Shown in pieces: positions 23,492-32,016 of a stretch of DNA of 32,047 nt. The position numbers were made by a program, and so were the translations under genes. The notes beneath the pieces were generated by a model, which was given only the letters and a program-made list of their open reading frames with translations, did no database searches and was not told where the DNA came from. The DNA is from a virus, in IMG/VR virus record IMGVR_UViG_3300018421_000105, positions 1 through 32,047 of that record. One strand, 5' to 3'. Within the stretch, counting starts at the first letter, position 1; every line of letters starts with the position of its first letter.

Positions 23492-24399
23492 TGTCTGCCT
23501 CCTGCGTTGGCTTTCGTTATATCTGCGTTAGTCGCTCGTGTGAGGCCGGCAGCCTCGACAAAGCTCTCAGTTACAGGCGACCAACTATGCCGGCAATTAT
23601 AGCCACCGCACGACGTCTTGACCGGTAAGCCTTGCCCATTATCAAGACGATTCATCTGCGCCTCACTTACGACCTTATTGATTAAGGGTCGACAGAAAGC
23701 GCGCGTAACGCCATCGCGAGGGCCGGTGTAAAGATACAGATCAAGATCAAAGGCTTGAGCTGCTGAGGCTGTAACAGCACGACCGAACTGTGAGAGCTCA
23801 GTATTGACTTGTGTCATTTGTGTACCCACAACCGACTCGAGCCGTTGATCCATTGCCTTGATTGCGCTCGCCTTTGGTACGCCAACAGTCATACCCTCAA
23901 GCGCTGTGCGCGTCGCCTGTAAGGTGCTCGGCAAGATGACATCTTGAAACACCTGATCAGCAGTCGCGAGCTTAAGCGCGTCGATGCTCGGCAACTCTGC
24001 CGGGTCGACTGCGCCTATAATAGTTTGTAGTGTATCAAGCGCAGCGACCGCGATTGCGTCTGATGCGCCTATAAAATCATCGACTGCCAAGCCCAGACCG
24101 CTTGCAAGTATGAACTCGCTCAGCTCGTCTCGACTCAGCATAAGCAACTGCTCGGCTGAAGTCAGCTCAAGTGCGCTCGATAAATTAGCACTTAACTCTC
24201 GATGCGATCGCTTAAGTGATCGTCTAAAGTCTTTGTCTGCTTTGACCGCAATCTTTAAGGCTGCGATCTTAGCAATAAGTATTTGCCTCTGTGGCCCCTT
24301 GGTATCACGAAGCTGCGCTGAGAGATCATCGATCGCTATTTGATCGGCATCCTTCTCAGCGAGCGTCGTGATATGAGGGCGACCACATGAGCAGAGCAC
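23488..24399 (-). CDS. MuF-like minor head protein
   Basis: A 303-residue protein with a GTG start at 24399 (TAAGGTGATC, overlapping the capsid stop, provides the ribosome site). Residues 1-150 are helical. The C-terminal region is the Mu gpF/SPP1 gp7 domain: DGVTRAFCRPLINKVV (229-244) followed by CGGYNCRHSWSPV (264-276), where 'gy.CrH.w.Pv' is the hallmark. The conserved C236, C264, C269 and H271 may bind metal. These minor head proteins sit near the portal and may be ejected with DNA. Here the gene lies downstream of the capsid gene instead of just after the portal. It overlaps the connector by 4 bp. Confidence 0.82.
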   Translation of the reverse strand: MLCSCGRPHITTLAEKDADQIAIDDLSAQLRDTKGPQRQILIAKIAALKIAVKADKDFRRSLKRSHRELSANLSSALELTSAEQLLMLSRDELSEFILASGLGLAVDDFIGASDAIAVAALDTLQTIIGAVDPAELPSIDALKLATADQVFQDVILPSTLQATRTALEGMTVGVPKASAIKAMDQRLESVVGTQMTQVNTELSQFGRAVTASAAQAFDLDLYLYTGPRDGVTRAFCRPLINKVVSEAQMNRLDNGQGLPVKTSCGGYNCRHSWSPVTESFVEAAGLTRATNADITKANAGGRQ

Positions 24400-24407
24400 T
24401 GATCACC

Positions 24408-25415
24408 TTATGCGAGGCAGTCAGTCAGGACAAACCCGAGGTTGCTGTCGATCACCTTGAAGAGGTGAGACTCGTCTGCCCAGACGTTGCGACGAGTGAG
24501 GTCGAGCGCGTCATACTGGCCAGCTTTCATGCCCTCAAACTCCATGTTAGCAGCTGCGATCGGCATCATGCGAACACCTGAGCGAGACTGCACAGCGTCG
24601 GAGCCATGGAGGATACCCATGAAGAGGGAGTCGCGAGTCCACACATAACCCTCGCTTGAAGTCGCACCAGGCACTGCGCTGTCAACACGAGCGCCACCGA
24701 CGAGGATATTAGGAATCCCGAGGATGTCGCGAAGAGTGTTGATCACTGCCTCATCGCTCAAGATGAGGTTGCCAGAGGCGACGCCATTTGGAGTCGAGCC
24801 AGCTTGGAAGTACCCACGGAGCTCAGGCGAGCGAGCGAGCGCCCTGAAGAGATCGCGACCCATCACGAGAGAGTCTGGGTTGATGCCGTGCGCGTTTGCA
24901 AACACAGTGTCCTTGAGCTGGTGCAGGTAGCTGAGAGGCTCAGCACCGGCAGCGTCGAACGTACCACCAAACTCAGAGGTGGAGTCGTTGCTGTTGAAGT
25001 TAGCAGTACCGAAGAGAGTATTAGCTGCGCGCTGCTCTTTTGCGAGCTTCATAACGCGAGCGACTTTCTTGACGATGCGAGCCTCCTCGCTCCCAGGGTA
25101 TTGAGAGTCGATGATGTCTTCCATCGCGATCGAGTCCTCAGCAGAGTAAATCTCACAGCGATAAGTCGTGCTCGTGCGATCAAAGCCACCGATGCGAGCG
25201 CGTGAGGCACCGGGTGCGCGCTCGAGATCGAGCCCTGCGCCTGCGCCCATAAAGTTGCGCGAGGTCTCAAGCAGGAGCGTGCCGGAGCGCTCAGGCACCT
25301 TGATATTTTCGCAGACCTTATCAGCGATGAGGCTTGCGTCGCTAGGGACTGCCTCAGCGACTAGGTTGCTTAGGATCTCGTCGACTGGGTGGATATTACG
25401 ATATGAACTAGCCAT
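24408..25415 (-). CDS. Major capsid protein
   Basis: A 335-residue protein starting MASSYRNIHPVDEIL. The mixed alpha/beta pattern fits an HK97-fold shell protein: an N-terminal arm, a charged spine helix around EEARIVKKVARVMKLAKEQR, the central loop with GYFQAGSTPNG, and C-terminal strands. It is preceded by a 12-nt Shine-Dalgarno match, the strongest in the window, as expected for the most abundant virion protein. It follows protease-scaffold and cement genes in the order common to many phages. It is expected to be assembled on the scaffold part of the upstream fusion and then matured. Confidence 0.82.
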   Translation of the reverse strand: MASSYRNIHPVDEILSNLVAEAVPSDASLIADKVCENIKVPERSGTLLLETSRNFMGAGAGLDLERAPGASRARIGGFDRTSTTYRCEIYSAEDSIAMEDIIDSQYPGSEEARIVKKVARVMKLAKEQRAANTLFGTANFNSNDSTSEFGGTFDAAGAEPLSYLHQLKDTVFANAHGINPDSLVMGRDLFRALARSPELRGYFQAGSTPNGVASGNLILSDEAVINTLRDILGIPNILVGGARVDSAVPGATSSEGYVWTRDSLFMGILHGSDAVQSRSGVRMMPIAAANMEFEGMKAGQYDALDLTRRNVWADESHLFKVIDSNLGFVLTDCLA

Positions 25416-25418
25416 TTT

Positions 25419-25430
25419 GGATCACCTCCT
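25419..25430 (-). promoter_or_regulatory. Extended Shine-Dalgarno site of the major capsid gene
   Basis: The minus-strand sequence AGGAGGTGATCC is complementary over 12 nt to the canonical bacterial 16S 3' end (GGATCACCTCCTTA). Nine bases separate AGGAGG from the ATG. Other genes in the window use shorter sites such as AGGAGG or GAGGAG. Confidence 0.85.
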
Positions 25431-25432
25431 AC

Positions 25433-25810
25433 TTAAGCGAGTGGTGCGAGGCCACGGTTGAACAGGATAAAGAACTGCTCATTCAGGCTTGCGCTTGTCT
25501 GGTTGATGTTGGGGAGGCTGAAGCCGACAGGGTAGTGAGAGCTTGCAGCTGCCTGCACCTTGCCACCGGTGGTCACTGCGAGGACAGTTGCCGAGGTGAG
25601 GGTGAGAGAGCCACCAGCGATCACGCGAGACTCGCCTGAAATAACGACGTCAACGACGTCACCTGCATCGCCTGCGCGCTGAGCGACTCCGATGATGGTG
25701 TTAGCAGTTGGGTCGGTTGCGACTGCGATCTTGCCGTCTGAGTCAATGGCGACGAGCGCGAACTCAGTCACAGCAGATGCACAAACAAAGGTCTTGATGA
25801 TCTGATTCAT
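25433..25810 (-). CDS. Capsid cement / decoration-like protein (DUF2190-like)
   Basis: A 125-residue beta-rich protein. ATG at 25810 is chosen over an upstream GTG because AAGGAG stands seven bases before it and only one base before the GTG. The sequence (FALVAIDSDGKIAVATDPTA, IIGVAQRAGDAGDVVDVVIS, SLTLTSATVLAVTTGGKVQA) follows the pattern of the DUF2190-like small capsid proteins that follow a protease and precede the capsid gene. These stabilise the mature shell. The position and size agree; the family name is by pattern. Confidence 0.7.
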   Translation of the reverse strand: MNQIIKTFVCASAVTEFALVAIDSDGKIAVATDPTANTIIGVAQRAGDAGDVVDVVISGESRVIAGGSLTLTSATVLAVTTGGKVQAAASSHYPVGFSLPNINQTSASLNEQFFILFNRGLAPLA

Positions 25811-25821
25811 GATCACGCTCC

Positions 25822-27780
25822 TTAGTTAAAGACGCTGTTATATGCGTCTGGGTTATTGGTACGGAATAGATTTAGAGCCTCGCTGAAGTTAAGCCCCTTC
25901 TCTTCTGCGAGAAGCTTGACCTGCTCAGCGAGCGTGGCCTTGTTGAGCTCAGCACCTGATGCGCCATGCCCAATCTCATTCAAAGGCACTGCTGATGAGG
26001 CAGGGCGCTCGCTGAACATCTGCCAGAACTCAGGCATATTCTCGCGAACGTCCCAAGCGCGAGCGGCTGCTGTCTCCTCGCTTGGGCTGACCTTGCCCTC
26101 GCGTAAGAGAGACGCGACTGCCTCACGACGCTCAACGTCGCGCTTCTCAGCCTCGATCACCTCGAGGCGCTCAGAGAGCTTCTGATTTTGCGCGCGAAGT
26201 TGCATGACCTCTGCGAGCATATTGGGCTCAGCTGTCTCGCTGAGATGTGCCGCCTCGGTCATTTTCTTCTCTTTATCGTCGTAGCTGTCGCCCATCTTCT
26301 CGGGCTCTGCCTCTTTCTTGATCTCGTCCTCGGCTGGCTTCTCAGCATCAACCTCGACCTCGATCTTTGCCTCATTCTCAGAGGTCATGTCTTTTACCTT
26401 CTGCTCGAGCTCTTGCACCATCGCGTCTTTCGCAGCGAGGGCAGCACGAAGCTCGTCAATGTTCATAGACTCTAAATCCATGTTCATTTGCTCCTGTTCA
26501 CTTAGTGTTACCCGATCAATGCGATCATGCGATTGAGCAGGTCTTGGGGTTAAGGTGACAGCAAGCAACTGAGCATCGCCTACCTTGTCGCCACCATTAC
26601 GAGTATAAATCTCACCATGCAGATACTCGGGCGAGCTCCACAGCACACCGCCTGCCTCTTGCACGACTTTAAGGCCGCGCTCGTTATAGGCTGGTACTGC
26701 GTAAAGCCCATCTTCGCGCAGGTCGAGATCGATGATCATGCCAAGCGCGTTGCCCGACTCAGGGGGCGCAGGTGTACCACCGGCAAAGGGTGAGGTCGCA
26801 TGTTGCCAGTCGATAATCACTGGGTCTGCGTCGCGTCGATCATAATAGACGCGCACCATCTCCTCGAGGAGCTCCTGCGAGACAGGCGCACCGATCGCCT
26901 CACCATTCATGCGCGAGCTGACTTGACCGAGCGCGAGCGTCTTAAACGGCTTGCCGACTGTGAGACCCTCGGGCACATCATAGGTCTGCTCTGCTCTGAC
27001 TTGAATCGCCTCGCCATAAGCGCGAAGCGTTGCTTTCTTGTCTGCTGTATCCATTTGACTCACTACCTTTCGAGCCCAAGAAAACCCAGCATCACCCCCC
27101 CAACCATCCCAAGCTTGCCGGCCTTTGCCGTAGCTCTCCCAGGTCGAGCCCTGCTTGTCGACCTCGTGACGCTGAAAGTAAGAGAGCATCCTGCGCACAG
27201 TCTCAGGTGATAGCGTCTTACCTGCGATCAAGTCACGAGCTCGCGCGATACCGACCGGTGTCATGCCTCTCTCGCTTGGTGGCTTGTCAGAACGACGACG
27301 CAGAGCGCGCTCGGCTGCCTTGCTTGCACCCTGTGGAGGCTTGAAATCGATGTGATCGTATTTCTTAGGCGCGAGTAGAGCTGCCTCTGACTTTGCCTCG
27401 GTCTTTTGAGGATGACCAGTAGGCAATAAGTCGAGGTCGCCTGTGTATGCCTCTTTGCGCTCACCTGTGCCGACGAGCTTTAAGAAAGCTTTGACGCGAC
27501 CATATGCCCACTGATTGCGAGTCATGCCCGGACGATGTGAGACGCTGAAAGCGCCTGCTCCTCGCCTGAATACAGCTTTAAGCGAGCCGAGGTCGACTTT
27601 CTTGCTCTTTGCTTTGTATCGGTCGTTATGCTTGTCGACCATACCTTGCAGAGCGCGCGCTACGCTCTCAGAGATCTCAATACCACCTCGCTTGCCTGAT
27701 GCTGAGCCTTGCGGATTGGTCTTGCTCCCTTTGATCTGATCACGCTTAGGCGCTGGCGTTTGGGCTTTAGTCCTAGCCAT
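25822..27780 (-). CDS. Prohead protease fused to N-terminal helical domains and C-terminal scaffold
   Basis: A 652-residue protein; the start at 27780 is chosen because AGGAGG lies seven bases upstream (an earlier Met at 27822 lacks this). Residues 36-125 hold a basic domain (KAVFRRGAGAFSVSHRPGMT). Residues 140-240 hold a second domain (SPETVRRMLSYFQRHEVDKQ and WGGDAGFSWARK) known as an accessory of phage head proteases. Residues 310-420 carry a Mu gpI/U35-like protease: DWQHA (His327) and LWSSPEYLHG (Ser382 or Ser383). Residues 431-652 are acidic coiled coil, the probable scaffold. It would guide capsid assembly and cleave itself and the shell. It overlaps the portal gene by 8 bp. Confidence 0.82.
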   Translation of the reverse strand: MARTKAQTPAPKRDQIKGSKTNPQGSASGKRGGIEISESVARALQGMVDKHNDRYKAKSKKVDLGSLKAVFRRGAGAFSVSHRPGMTRNQWAYGRVKAFLKLVGTGERKEAYTGDLDLLPTGHPQKTEAKSEAALLAPKKYDHIDFKPPQGASKAAERALRRRSDKPPSERGMTPVGIARARDLIAGKTLSPETVRRMLSYFQRHEVDKQGSTWESYGKGRQAWDGWGGDAGFSWARKVVSQMDTADKKATLRAYGEAIQVRAEQTYDVPEGLTVGKPFKTLALGQVSSRMNGEAIGAPVSQELLEEMVRVYYDRRDADPVIIDWQHATSPFAGGTPAPPESGNALGMIIDLDLREDGLYAVPAYNERGLKVVQEAGGVLWSSPEYLHGEIYTRNGGDKVGDAQLLAVTLTPRPAQSHDRIDRVTLSEQEQMNMDLESMNIDELRAALAAKDAMVQELEQKVKDMTSENEAKIEVEVDAEKPAEDEIKKEAEPEKMGDSYDDKEKKMTEAAHLSETAEPNMLAEVMQLRAQNQKLSERLEVIEAEKRDVERREAVASLLREGKVSPSEETAAARAWDVRENMPEFWQMFSERPASSAVPLNEIGHGASGAELNKATLAEQVKLLAEEKGLNFSEALNLFRTNNPDAYNSVFN

Positions 27781-29188
27781 TTTTGCGCCTCCTGATCGCT
27801 GCCTCTGCGAGTGAAGCGACATTACCTGCGCTTGCTGTTCTCTCGAGCGCAGATCGTTGTGCCTCCTCGGGCAGGTCGCCAGCTCCTAGTCGCTCCCTGA
27901 TGGCGCGCTCTAGCTCGTCGTCTGGTGTAAGCAGACCAGACGTTACGAGCTGAGGTAGCATCGCAAGAGAATCGGCTAGATCGTCGGTGTCTAGCCCGGT
28001 GTGCACGAGGCGAGGTAACTTGCTTGGGTCGACTGTGCCGTAATTCCATCGAATCAACCTGCCGATCGTGCCTGCGCCTCGTCGGTCGACCCCAGAGACA
28101 GCAGACGCGACAATATCACAGAGGTTAATCGCAGCTCGTCGGAACACTGACAAGTGCACCTCGCCAACAGAGCGAGAGCCGGTGTCAGTTATGCCGAGGT
28201 TGGCAAACTGCGCGAGGAAGGCTTGCGAGATTTGGTTGTCACACTCTTTGATGATGTCGAGTGGGCCTTGCGCGTAAAGGTTTGGCGCGCTTGCATACTG
28301 ATCAAAGCTTACGACCGGGTTGTCGATGAGGTATGCTTGCTCAGCTGAGAGGAAAGCTTGCGCCTGCGCCTCTGCCTCATCGATCATCGCGTTAATGTCT
28401 GCATCGGTTAAGCCGTGCATCTCAGCGACTGAACGATCAACCTTAACGCGAGGCGTCGGCACTGCCCAACGATCGACACCGACGCACATCAGATTGCTGA
28501 CCTTTTGCTTTGTGCGCCACCACCACCAAACAGGGCGCAACATACCAGAGCCCTCGAAATTGCTACCGGTGCGATTCAACGTGAGCAAGATGAGCTTGTT
28601 TGATGGGATCGGTTCAGGCGTCTTTCCTACACCGACAACCTGCTGTTGAACACCGTCAAGCTGTTGATTATCACGACTCAACCAGCGCAGATGCGCGCTC
28701 GGCTCTCGATCAGCATACAGGTCGAGCCAGACTCGAGTTTTGCCGTTGAAGTCAGGGCCGACTCGATAGACCTCTTCAGCGTAGCGATACCCAAGCGGCA
28801 CAAACTCGAGCAGGTATGAGAGTTGCTCTTCCCAAGATTGAGACATCTGCCCTGCATACCCATCGAAGCCAAAGCACTCGTTACCAAAGCGCGCGAGCTC
28901 GTTGCACACTGGGTCGAGATCGTTTGCTGACTCAAAGCGCCAGGTCGCGCTGAGCAGGGTCTGGCGTAGCATATGCCAAGATCGACGCACGACCGGATCA
29001 GTGCGCAGCATGTCCTCAGCCTCACGCACCCAGTTGAGCCCGGTGAGCTGCGCGTTGCGCTCATAGCCTGAGATCATACCACCGGACAGCATGGTGCCGG
29101 TGATGCCTCGTGTACTAAAACGAGGGTGGAGCCCCCTCATGTGTCGAGGCGTCTCCTCTGTATCGGCTTTGTAGTCTAGCTTGCGCAT
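27773..29188 (-). CDS. Portal protein (DUF935 / Mu gp29-like)
   Basis: A 471-residue protein starting MRKLDYKADTEETPRHMRGL. The run AEDMLRTDPVVRRSWHMLRQ followed by ATWRFESAND (a 'll..d..v.......r...l...W.i..' pattern) is typical of DUF935/Mu gp29-type portals. SNKLILLTLNRTGSNFEGSG matches the 'p.dkfl......g...G.g.lr' wing motif, followed by the WWWWRTKQK helix. The DNA-packaging portal ring it forms sits between terminase and protease genes here, as in many phages. It ends in a basic tail (RRRKNG). GAGGG in the palindrome CCCTCGAGGG (29192-29201) precedes its ATG. Confidence 0.85.
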   Translation of the reverse strand: MRKLDYKADTEETPRHMRGLHPRFSTRGITGTMLSGGMISGYERNAQLTGLNWVREAEDMLRTDPVVRRSWHMLRQTLLSATWRFESANDLDPVCNELARFGNECFGFDGYAGQMSQSWEEQLSYLLEFVPLGYRYAEEVYRVGPDFNGKTRVWLDLYADREPSAHLRWLSRDNQQLDGVQQQVVGVGKTPEPIPSNKLILLTLNRTGSNFEGSGMLRPVWWWWRTKQKVSNLMCVGVDRWAVPTPRVKVDRSVAEMHGLTDADINAMIDEAEAQAQAFLSAEQAYLIDNPVVSFDQYASAPNLYAQGPLDIIKECDNQISQAFLAQFANLGITDTGSRSVGEVHLSVFRRAAINLCDIVASAVSGVDRRGAGTIGRLIRWNYGTVDPSKLPRLVHTGLDTDDLADSLAMLPQLVTSGLLTPDDELERAIRERLGAGDLPEEAQRSALERTASAGNVASLAEAAIRRRKNG

Positions 29189-29251
29189 GAGCCCTCGAGG
29201 GTATCAATAGATGATCGTTGGGCTTATACATGCGTCGGTTTTAGTGTTGGC

Positions 29252-29440
29252 TTAATCGGGCGCTTTGTCAAGCCCTGTATGAGGCCACCTGCCTCGAGCC
29301 TTTAGCGCCTCAAAGTCAGTCGGGCGCTCATCGGTACAGATCGATCTTGCGAATCGCCATCGATGAGGCTTGCCGAGCTCCTGCCACGATCGACAGCGCT
29401 CGCACCATGCAAAGTCAATCGTCGTATTTTGCGAGCTCAT
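29252..29440 (-). CDS. 62-residue CCHC zinc-module protein
   Basis: The product starts MSSQNTTIDFAWCERCRSW. It holds a C-x2-C-x9-H-x8-C motif (C13, C16, H26, C35) followed by TDERPTD. The same motif with identical spacing occurs in the replication initiator (C231, C234, H244, C253), including W before the first Cys, R between the Cys pair, PH at the His, IC at the last Cys and a shared PTD. It probably binds zinc and may contact nucleic acid or a common partner. It overlaps the DUF3310 gene by 26 bp. The function is unknown; homology with the initiator module is the only clue. Confidence 0.62.
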   Translation of the reverse strand: MSSQNTTIDFAWCERCRSWQELGKPHRWRFARSICTDERPTDFEALKARGRWPHTGLDKAPD

Positions 29441-29684
29441 GTGTGAGATACCAGAGCGCTTTCTGCAAGTCTTCTCGCGCGTTCCCCTTATGACCTGAGC
29501 GAGCGACGTACTTGACGACGTTACCGAGCGCGAAGCTCAAACCCCAAGCTTCAATCGCATCGATCACTTCGACGCCTGACTCAGCATGATAGTGCTGAGG
29601 ATGATCTACGGCAGAGCTTGGCTCGTCTGCTGTGAGGTCGATACGTTGCAGATCCTCTTCTGATAGATAGGGATAACTACTCAC
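29415..29684 (-). CDS. DUF3310 family protein
   Basis: An 89-residue product with a GTG start at 29684 (reads SSYPYLSEEDLQRIDLTAD after the start). An upstream in-frame Met would overlap the previous gene heavily, so the GTG that overlaps the previous stop is preferred. The C-terminal two-thirds is DUF3310: VDHPQHYHAESGVEVIDAIE, then FALGNVVKYVARSGHKG, then DLQKALWYLTHEL. This family is widespread in phages, is suggested to act on nucleotides (His/Glu-rich helical fold), and has no settled function. Its neighbours here are the methyltransferase and small membrane gene. Confidence 0.82.
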   Translation of the reverse strand: MSSYPYLSEEDLQRIDLTADEPSSAVDHPQHYHAESGVEVIDAIEAWGLSFALGNVVKYVARSGHKGNAREDLQKALWYLTHELAKYDD

Positions 29685-29916
29685 GATCGATCTGCTTTCT
29701 AAGAGCCTCAATCTGGCCCTCGAGTTTGAGGAGCTCATCATGATAGTCATCCAATCTCCCAATGATGTCCTCCTGCTCTTGGCGCTCAAGGTCAAAGCGC
29801 TTGTTTACAAACGTCCACATCATATACATGAGTCCGACAGTAACGACCGCGACAAGGTTATTCGGATCTAAGACTTTCTCCAAAATCGAAGGTGGGATGT
29901 TCGATGGTGTCGTCAT
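29677..29916 (-). CDS. Small TM plus coiled-coil protein
   Basis: A 79-residue product with AAAGGAG before its ATG. A hydrophobic segment (residues 21-38, LVAVVTVGLMYMMWTFV) is followed by a charged coiled coil (RLDDYHDELLKLEGQIEALR). The topology resembles the 91-residue protein at 6246-6521, but the sequences are not obviously related. Proteins of this shape may be holin-like or scaffold small membrane complexes. It overlaps the methyltransferase 3' end by 59 bp, so both are translated from the same mRNA in different frames. Confidence 0.6.
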   Translation of the reverse strand: MTTPSNIPPSILEKVLDPNNLVAVVTVGLMYMMWTFVNKRFDLERQEQEDIIGRLDDYHDELLKLEGQIEALRKQIDRE

Positions 29917-30646
29917 GTGACTCTCCTTTAATATCGTAGTTTCGCCAAATTACCTCTGTAGTTTTATATTGCTGACCTACATTTGTATATAAATCAGTAA
30001 ATGGCAGCCAACTTTGAGAATTGCTATTTTCACAGACTTGCACTTGACCTGTCCTGCTTTTGCACCAGTCTGCCAGATGATTGTAATCTATCTTATTATG
30101 TTTATATGCGCGTCCTGCATTACACTGATATGGCGGGTCAATAAACCAACTAGCATCCATGTTATCAACGTCTATATAGCTTCTTTGGTGAATCTTCCAA
30201 TGCTTTACAAGCTCAGATGTCTGCGCAACAAGCTCTCGTCTCCTAAGACTCCACACATTTGCATTTGTAGTATTTAGTTTTCTCTCCTGCCACGGCGTTA
30301 GTTTTTTATGGCTGCTGGTAACACTCACACCCAACCAATACCCAATCAAAAGTTTAGCCTCTTGATGTATGCTCAGATCATCAACTGACTCTCCTGGTTT
30401 CAGCAATGGGAGCGATCTTATCTCTGATGGATTTGCGTTGATAACGTAATCCCATACTGAACAGACTTCGCTGTATAAATCGTACAAAACAACATCATGC
30501 CAGTGATATCTTAAAGAGTAGCACGCGCCACCTGCAAACGGTTCTATGATTGTTTTCTTTGTCGGTCTGCAATACTTGAATGCTGCTCTGCGTTTGCTTC
30601 CATAGTAGTTCAAAACTTGATGTGCTTTTTTTTGATATGATAGCAT
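29858..30646 (-). CDS. D12-class DNA adenine (N6) methyltransferase
   Basis: A 262-residue enzyme. The ATG at 30646 (GAGGAG upstream; TAATG overlap with the terminase stop) is chosen over earlier Met codons inside the terminase gene. Motifs: NYYGSKRR (13-20), the D12-type 'Y.GsK' substrate motif; EPFAGGACYS (35-44), the SAM-binding site; and FIDPPYQ (168-174), the catalytic DPPY. It would methylate adenine, often in GATC for this class, though specificity cannot be read here. The gene is more AT-rich than its neighbours: two 60-base lines counted by hand had 42% G+C, versus 63% in one line of the terminase, which suggests recent acquisition as a moron. It may protect DNA from restriction or mark origin GATC sites. 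Confidence 0.88.
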   Translation of the reverse strand: MLSYQKKAHQVLNYYGSKRRAAFKYCRPTKKTIIEPFAGGACYSLRYHWHDVVLYDLYSEVCSVWDYVINANPSEIRSLPLLKPGESVDDLSIHQEAKLLIGYWLGVSVTSSHKKLTPWQERKLNTTNANVWSLRRRELVAQTSELVKHWKIHQRSYIDVDNMDASWFIDPPYQCNAGRAYKHNKIDYNHLADWCKSRTGQVQVCENSNSQSWLPFTDLYTNVGQQYKTTEVIWRNYDIKGESHDDTIEHPTFDFGESLRSE

Positions 30647-32016
30647 TAAAAGCTCCTCGAGTCTGTGGTGATGCCTGATCGTCGGTTGCGGTTGGGCTTG
30701 CGTCGCGAGGTGTATGAGCTCCGGCTTACCTCGTCTGACCAATAATTGAAAATACAGTCATACCTCAACGCGTCGAGAGGATCCTCTCGACCGTCTTTGC
30801 GCGGCTGCTCTTTGTTGTCCCAAGCATAAGACATGAGCGCCTTTCGCAGACTGTTACCTGTAGCACGCTCGCCCTTTGTCCATACCTCGCGCGTGATCAA
30901 GTAACGACTGCGAGCAAAGGCGCGCTTGAGCTTCTGCACACCGTTAAGCACATCTGTGCGCACTGGGTCGGTTGTGTGTCTCAAAGGCATACCGATGCCT
31001 CCTGCCTCGACTGCTTTGGCGATCTCACGAAACGCGCTGCGCCCTGTCTGGTCGTTGCGTGCATTGCCTGCCTTGTCTGCGCATCCTGCATCGAGCCAGA
31101 TACGAGGGCCGGGCGCTTGATCTTTGAGCGCACGAGGCCAAGCGATACGCAGGATCATCTCAGCAAGCTGCCTGATCGTGACCTCTTGCGGGTTGATCTC
31201 GTGCACTACCACCGACGCTTCGCGCGCCTCGTCATAAACCAAGATCAACACGCTCGGCTTTCTGAATCCCCAGTCGATCGCTATGCGCCCTGTCATCTCA
31301 GGCGAGTATTTAAAGTCGTCGATCACATGTGACTCGATGTCAAACTCTTGATACACGAGCCCGCTTGGTGGCTTTGGTCGATTCATGACCATCGCCTCGC
31401 GCTCATCTTCGGGCAGGAGCTCGGTTGCTTCAAACCAAGCTTCACTCAAGTTTGCCTCGTTTACATACGAGGTAAAGAGCAGAGGAGGGTTGCCGGCATC
31501 CTCTGCCATCTGGCACCACCAAGCATCTGCAACCGGTAGACCGACAAGAATCAGCGTCGGGCTCGGCCCTGATCGCAGGCGACCGAGCGCCTTATGCGCG
31601 ACCTCAGCGCTTAGCGTTTGGCACTCATCGATGAGCGCGACACCAGAGGTCACATTGATACCCTCGAGCGGGTTGTGCGAGGCATCGCGCGTGCCCGGTC
31701 GAAAGTAACTGCGACAGAGTACTGCGCTACCGGTGTATGTGTCGACCCACTGCCTGAGAGTGTGGTTATATGTCCACCCTCGAGGCATGAGCCATTTTTC
31801 AATCTCAGGCATAAGCACCGAGTTGTATCTGCTGTTCGTGTCGGTGATGAGCAGGCTTGTCGTGCCCGGCCTTGTCTTAGCGATAAACCACAGCGCGAAC
31901 ACGAGGGAGCTCGTCTTGCCTGATCCCCAACCACAGCGCGCAGCGATCACGCGATCAGAGCGCCTTATGCCTCCGATCACCTCAAGCTGTAGATCATTTA
32001 AGATCAGATCACTCAT
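30646..32016 (-). CDS. terL: Large terminase subunit
   Basis: A 456-residue packaging motor. Walker A is GWGSGKT (residues 29-35, Lys34), Walker B is VALIDE (126-131), and the region between supplies the adenine-binding helices. The RNase H-like nuclease has IAIDWGF (Asp248), WLDAG (Asp309) and DPLDALRYD (Asp412, Asp415). It translocates DNA into the prohead through the portal and cuts the concatemer. Length is usual for terL. It overlaps the methyltransferase start by one base (TAATG). An upstream gene ending in the last 39 bases of the window may be the small subunit. Confidence 0.95.
   Translation of the reverse strand: MSDLILNDLQLEVIGGIRRSDRVIAARCGWGSGKTSSLVFALWFIAKTRPGTTSLLITDTNSRYNSVLMPEIEKWLMPRGWTYNHTLRQWVDTYTGSAVLCRSYFRPGTRDASHNPLEGINVTSGVALIDECQTLSAEVAHKALGRLRSGPSPTLILVGLPVADAWWCQMAEDAGNPPLLFTSYVNEANLSEAWFEATELLPEDEREAMVMNRPKPPSGLVYQEFDIESHVIDDFKYSPEMTGRIAIDWGFRKPSVLILVYDEAREASVVVHEINPQEVTIRQLAEMILRIAWPRALKDQAPGPRIWLDAGCADKAGNARNDQTGRSAFREIAKAVEAGGIGMPLRHTTDPVRTDVLNGVQKLKRAFARSRYLITREVWTKGERATGNSLRKALMSYAWDNKEQPRKDGREDPLDALRYDCIFNYWSDEVSRSSYTSRRKPNRNRRSGITTDSRSF

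Noticed and set aside
26800-27210. Plus-strand open frame of 136 codons within the protease gene
   Set aside because: Antisense shadow; no domain, start signal or neighbour support.
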